From contig JAQULX010000139.1 of NCBI GenBank assembly GCA_028718465.1, positions 1 through 7,065 on the forward strand: DNA of 7,065 nucleotides, read 5' to 3'. The position numbers and the translations under genes were made by a program. Origin of the DNA: Dehalococcoidales bacterium (GTDB taxonomy: Bacteria; Chloroflexota; Dehalococcoidia; Dehalococcoidales; UBA3254). Of this stretch, positions 6,442 through 7,065 are shown piece after piece (the first letter of the stretch is position 1; every line of letters starts with the position of its first letter). The notes beneath the pieces were generated by a model. That model was not told where the DNA came from, searched no databases, and was given only the letters and a program-made list of their open reading frames with translations.

Positions 6442-7065
6442 ATGGAATTTAAATGCTATAAGCGGCAGAACGGTGAGTTCGGCGTGCGTAACCATATCCT
6501 TGTGATATCGTCCGTCTCATGCGCCAACGGAGTCGTGGCGGCGCTTGGAAGGCAGTTCCCGGACGTTATCGCGGTGCAAAACGCCTACGGCTGCGGCACG
6601 GGGCTGGACGATGCGTCCACCGGATGGCTGGTTATCGCCGGCCTCATGAACAATCCGAATGTAGGCGCGGCGCTCATCATAGGGCTGGGATGCGAGATCA
6701 TTCAGGCCCAGCTTTTCGCCGACGCCGTTAAAAGCAAGCCGGTAGAGGTGTTGAAGATCCAGGGGATGGGCAGCGAGGCAACCACCCAAAAAGGCGCCGA
6801 GATCATTAAAAAATTCCAGAAGGAGTTACGAGCGCAGAAAAGGGTCCCGGCTCCCTTCAGCGAATTGCTGATAGGTCTTAAGTGCGGCGGCTCGGATGCG
6901 CTGTCCGGGGTGACTGCCAACCCGGCCGTTGGGGCGGCTGCCGACCTGTTTGTTGCTGAAGGCGCCGGGGCGATGATAACCGAAGTGACGGAAATGATCG
7001 GCACCGCCCACATTTTGAAGAGGCGCTGCGTAACCCCGGAGCTGGGTGAAAAAATCGAGAATCTG
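6442..7065 (+). CDS. UxaA-family hydro-lyase large subunit (partial, runs off the window)
   Basis: The first 208 residues of a protein usually near 390 residues long, open at the right edge. It matches the large, catalytic part of altronate/galactarate dehydratases and the beta subunit of sulfolactate sulfo-lyase, which eliminate water or sulfite from a hydroxy acid using a metal ion. Family segments are GVRNHILVISSVSCAN (14-29), AYGCGTG (48-54), IIGLGCE (79-85), LKCGGSDALSGVTANP (146-161) and TEMIGTAHIL (183-192). The start ATG at 6442 has AGGAG 6 bases upstream, the best ribosome binding site on this strand. It follows the SAF subunit, so the two should form the complete enzyme. Where many relatives have a histidine shortly before the GCG motif, this protein has QNAYGCG (46-52), which may shift substrate preference. 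Assignment to the family is firm; the reaction is not. Confidence 0.92.
   Translation, partial: MEFKCYKRQNGEFGVRNHILVISSVSCANGVVAALGRQFPDVIAVQNAYGCGTGLDDASTGWLVIAGLMNNPNVGAALIIGLGCEIIQAQLFADAVKSKPVEVLKIQGMGSEATTQKGAEIIKKFQKELRAQKRVPAPFSELLIGLKCGGSDALSGVTANPAVGAAADLFVAEGAGAMITEVTEMIGTAHILKRRCVTPELGEKIENL

Overview
The window looks like part of the chromosome of an anaerobic bacterium of middling GC content. The anaerobe inference rests on a nitroreductase carrying two [4Fe-4S] clusters, which sits beside a UxaA-type hydro-lyase pair, and on an acyl-CoA ligase in the same neighbourhood. Gene content would fit Dehalococcoidia-type Chloroflexota, anaerobic Bacillota or syntrophic Desulfobacterota. 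The sequence alone does not decide between them. I see no tRNA, rRNA, CRISPR array or intact mobile element.

Left part, minus strand: an AMP-binding acyl-CoA ligase (4-1248, GTG start) is cut off by an in-frame TAG just before its C-terminal lid domain. It is preceded by a 349-base gene-free stretch with a good promoter candidate. Upstream on the same strand lies a secreted or lipid-anchored C45-type Ntn hydrolase/acyltransferase (1598-2788, TTG start).

Middle: a 207-base divergent intergenic region separates the C45 gene from a plus-strand lipoprotein of the beta-lactamase/serine hydrolase (SxxK) family (2996-5020). This region holds a perfect 32-bp palindrome made of two ACTTAAGT-centred boxes, flanked by near-identical direct repeats. 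It is the most striking non-coding structure in the window and a good candidate for a shared operator or a small inserted element.

Right part, plus strand: a ferredoxin-nitroreductase fusion (5231-6058), a small SAF-domain UxaA-family subunit (6125-6382) and the first 208 codons of a UxaA-family large subunit (6442 to the window edge). Gaps are short (66 and 59 bases) and no terminator is evident, so they are probably one operon. The small and large subunits should form a two-component metal-dependent hydro-lyase of the altronate/galactarate dehydratase or sulfolactate sulfo-lyase type, with an undetermined substrate. The nitroreductase may provide a linked flavin/iron-sulfur redox step.

I found no clearly new multi-gene system. 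The points most worth following are the palindromic divergent control region, the exactly placed stop (TAGATG) in the ligase, and the redox/hydro-lyase operon with an atypical active-site motif in its large subunit.
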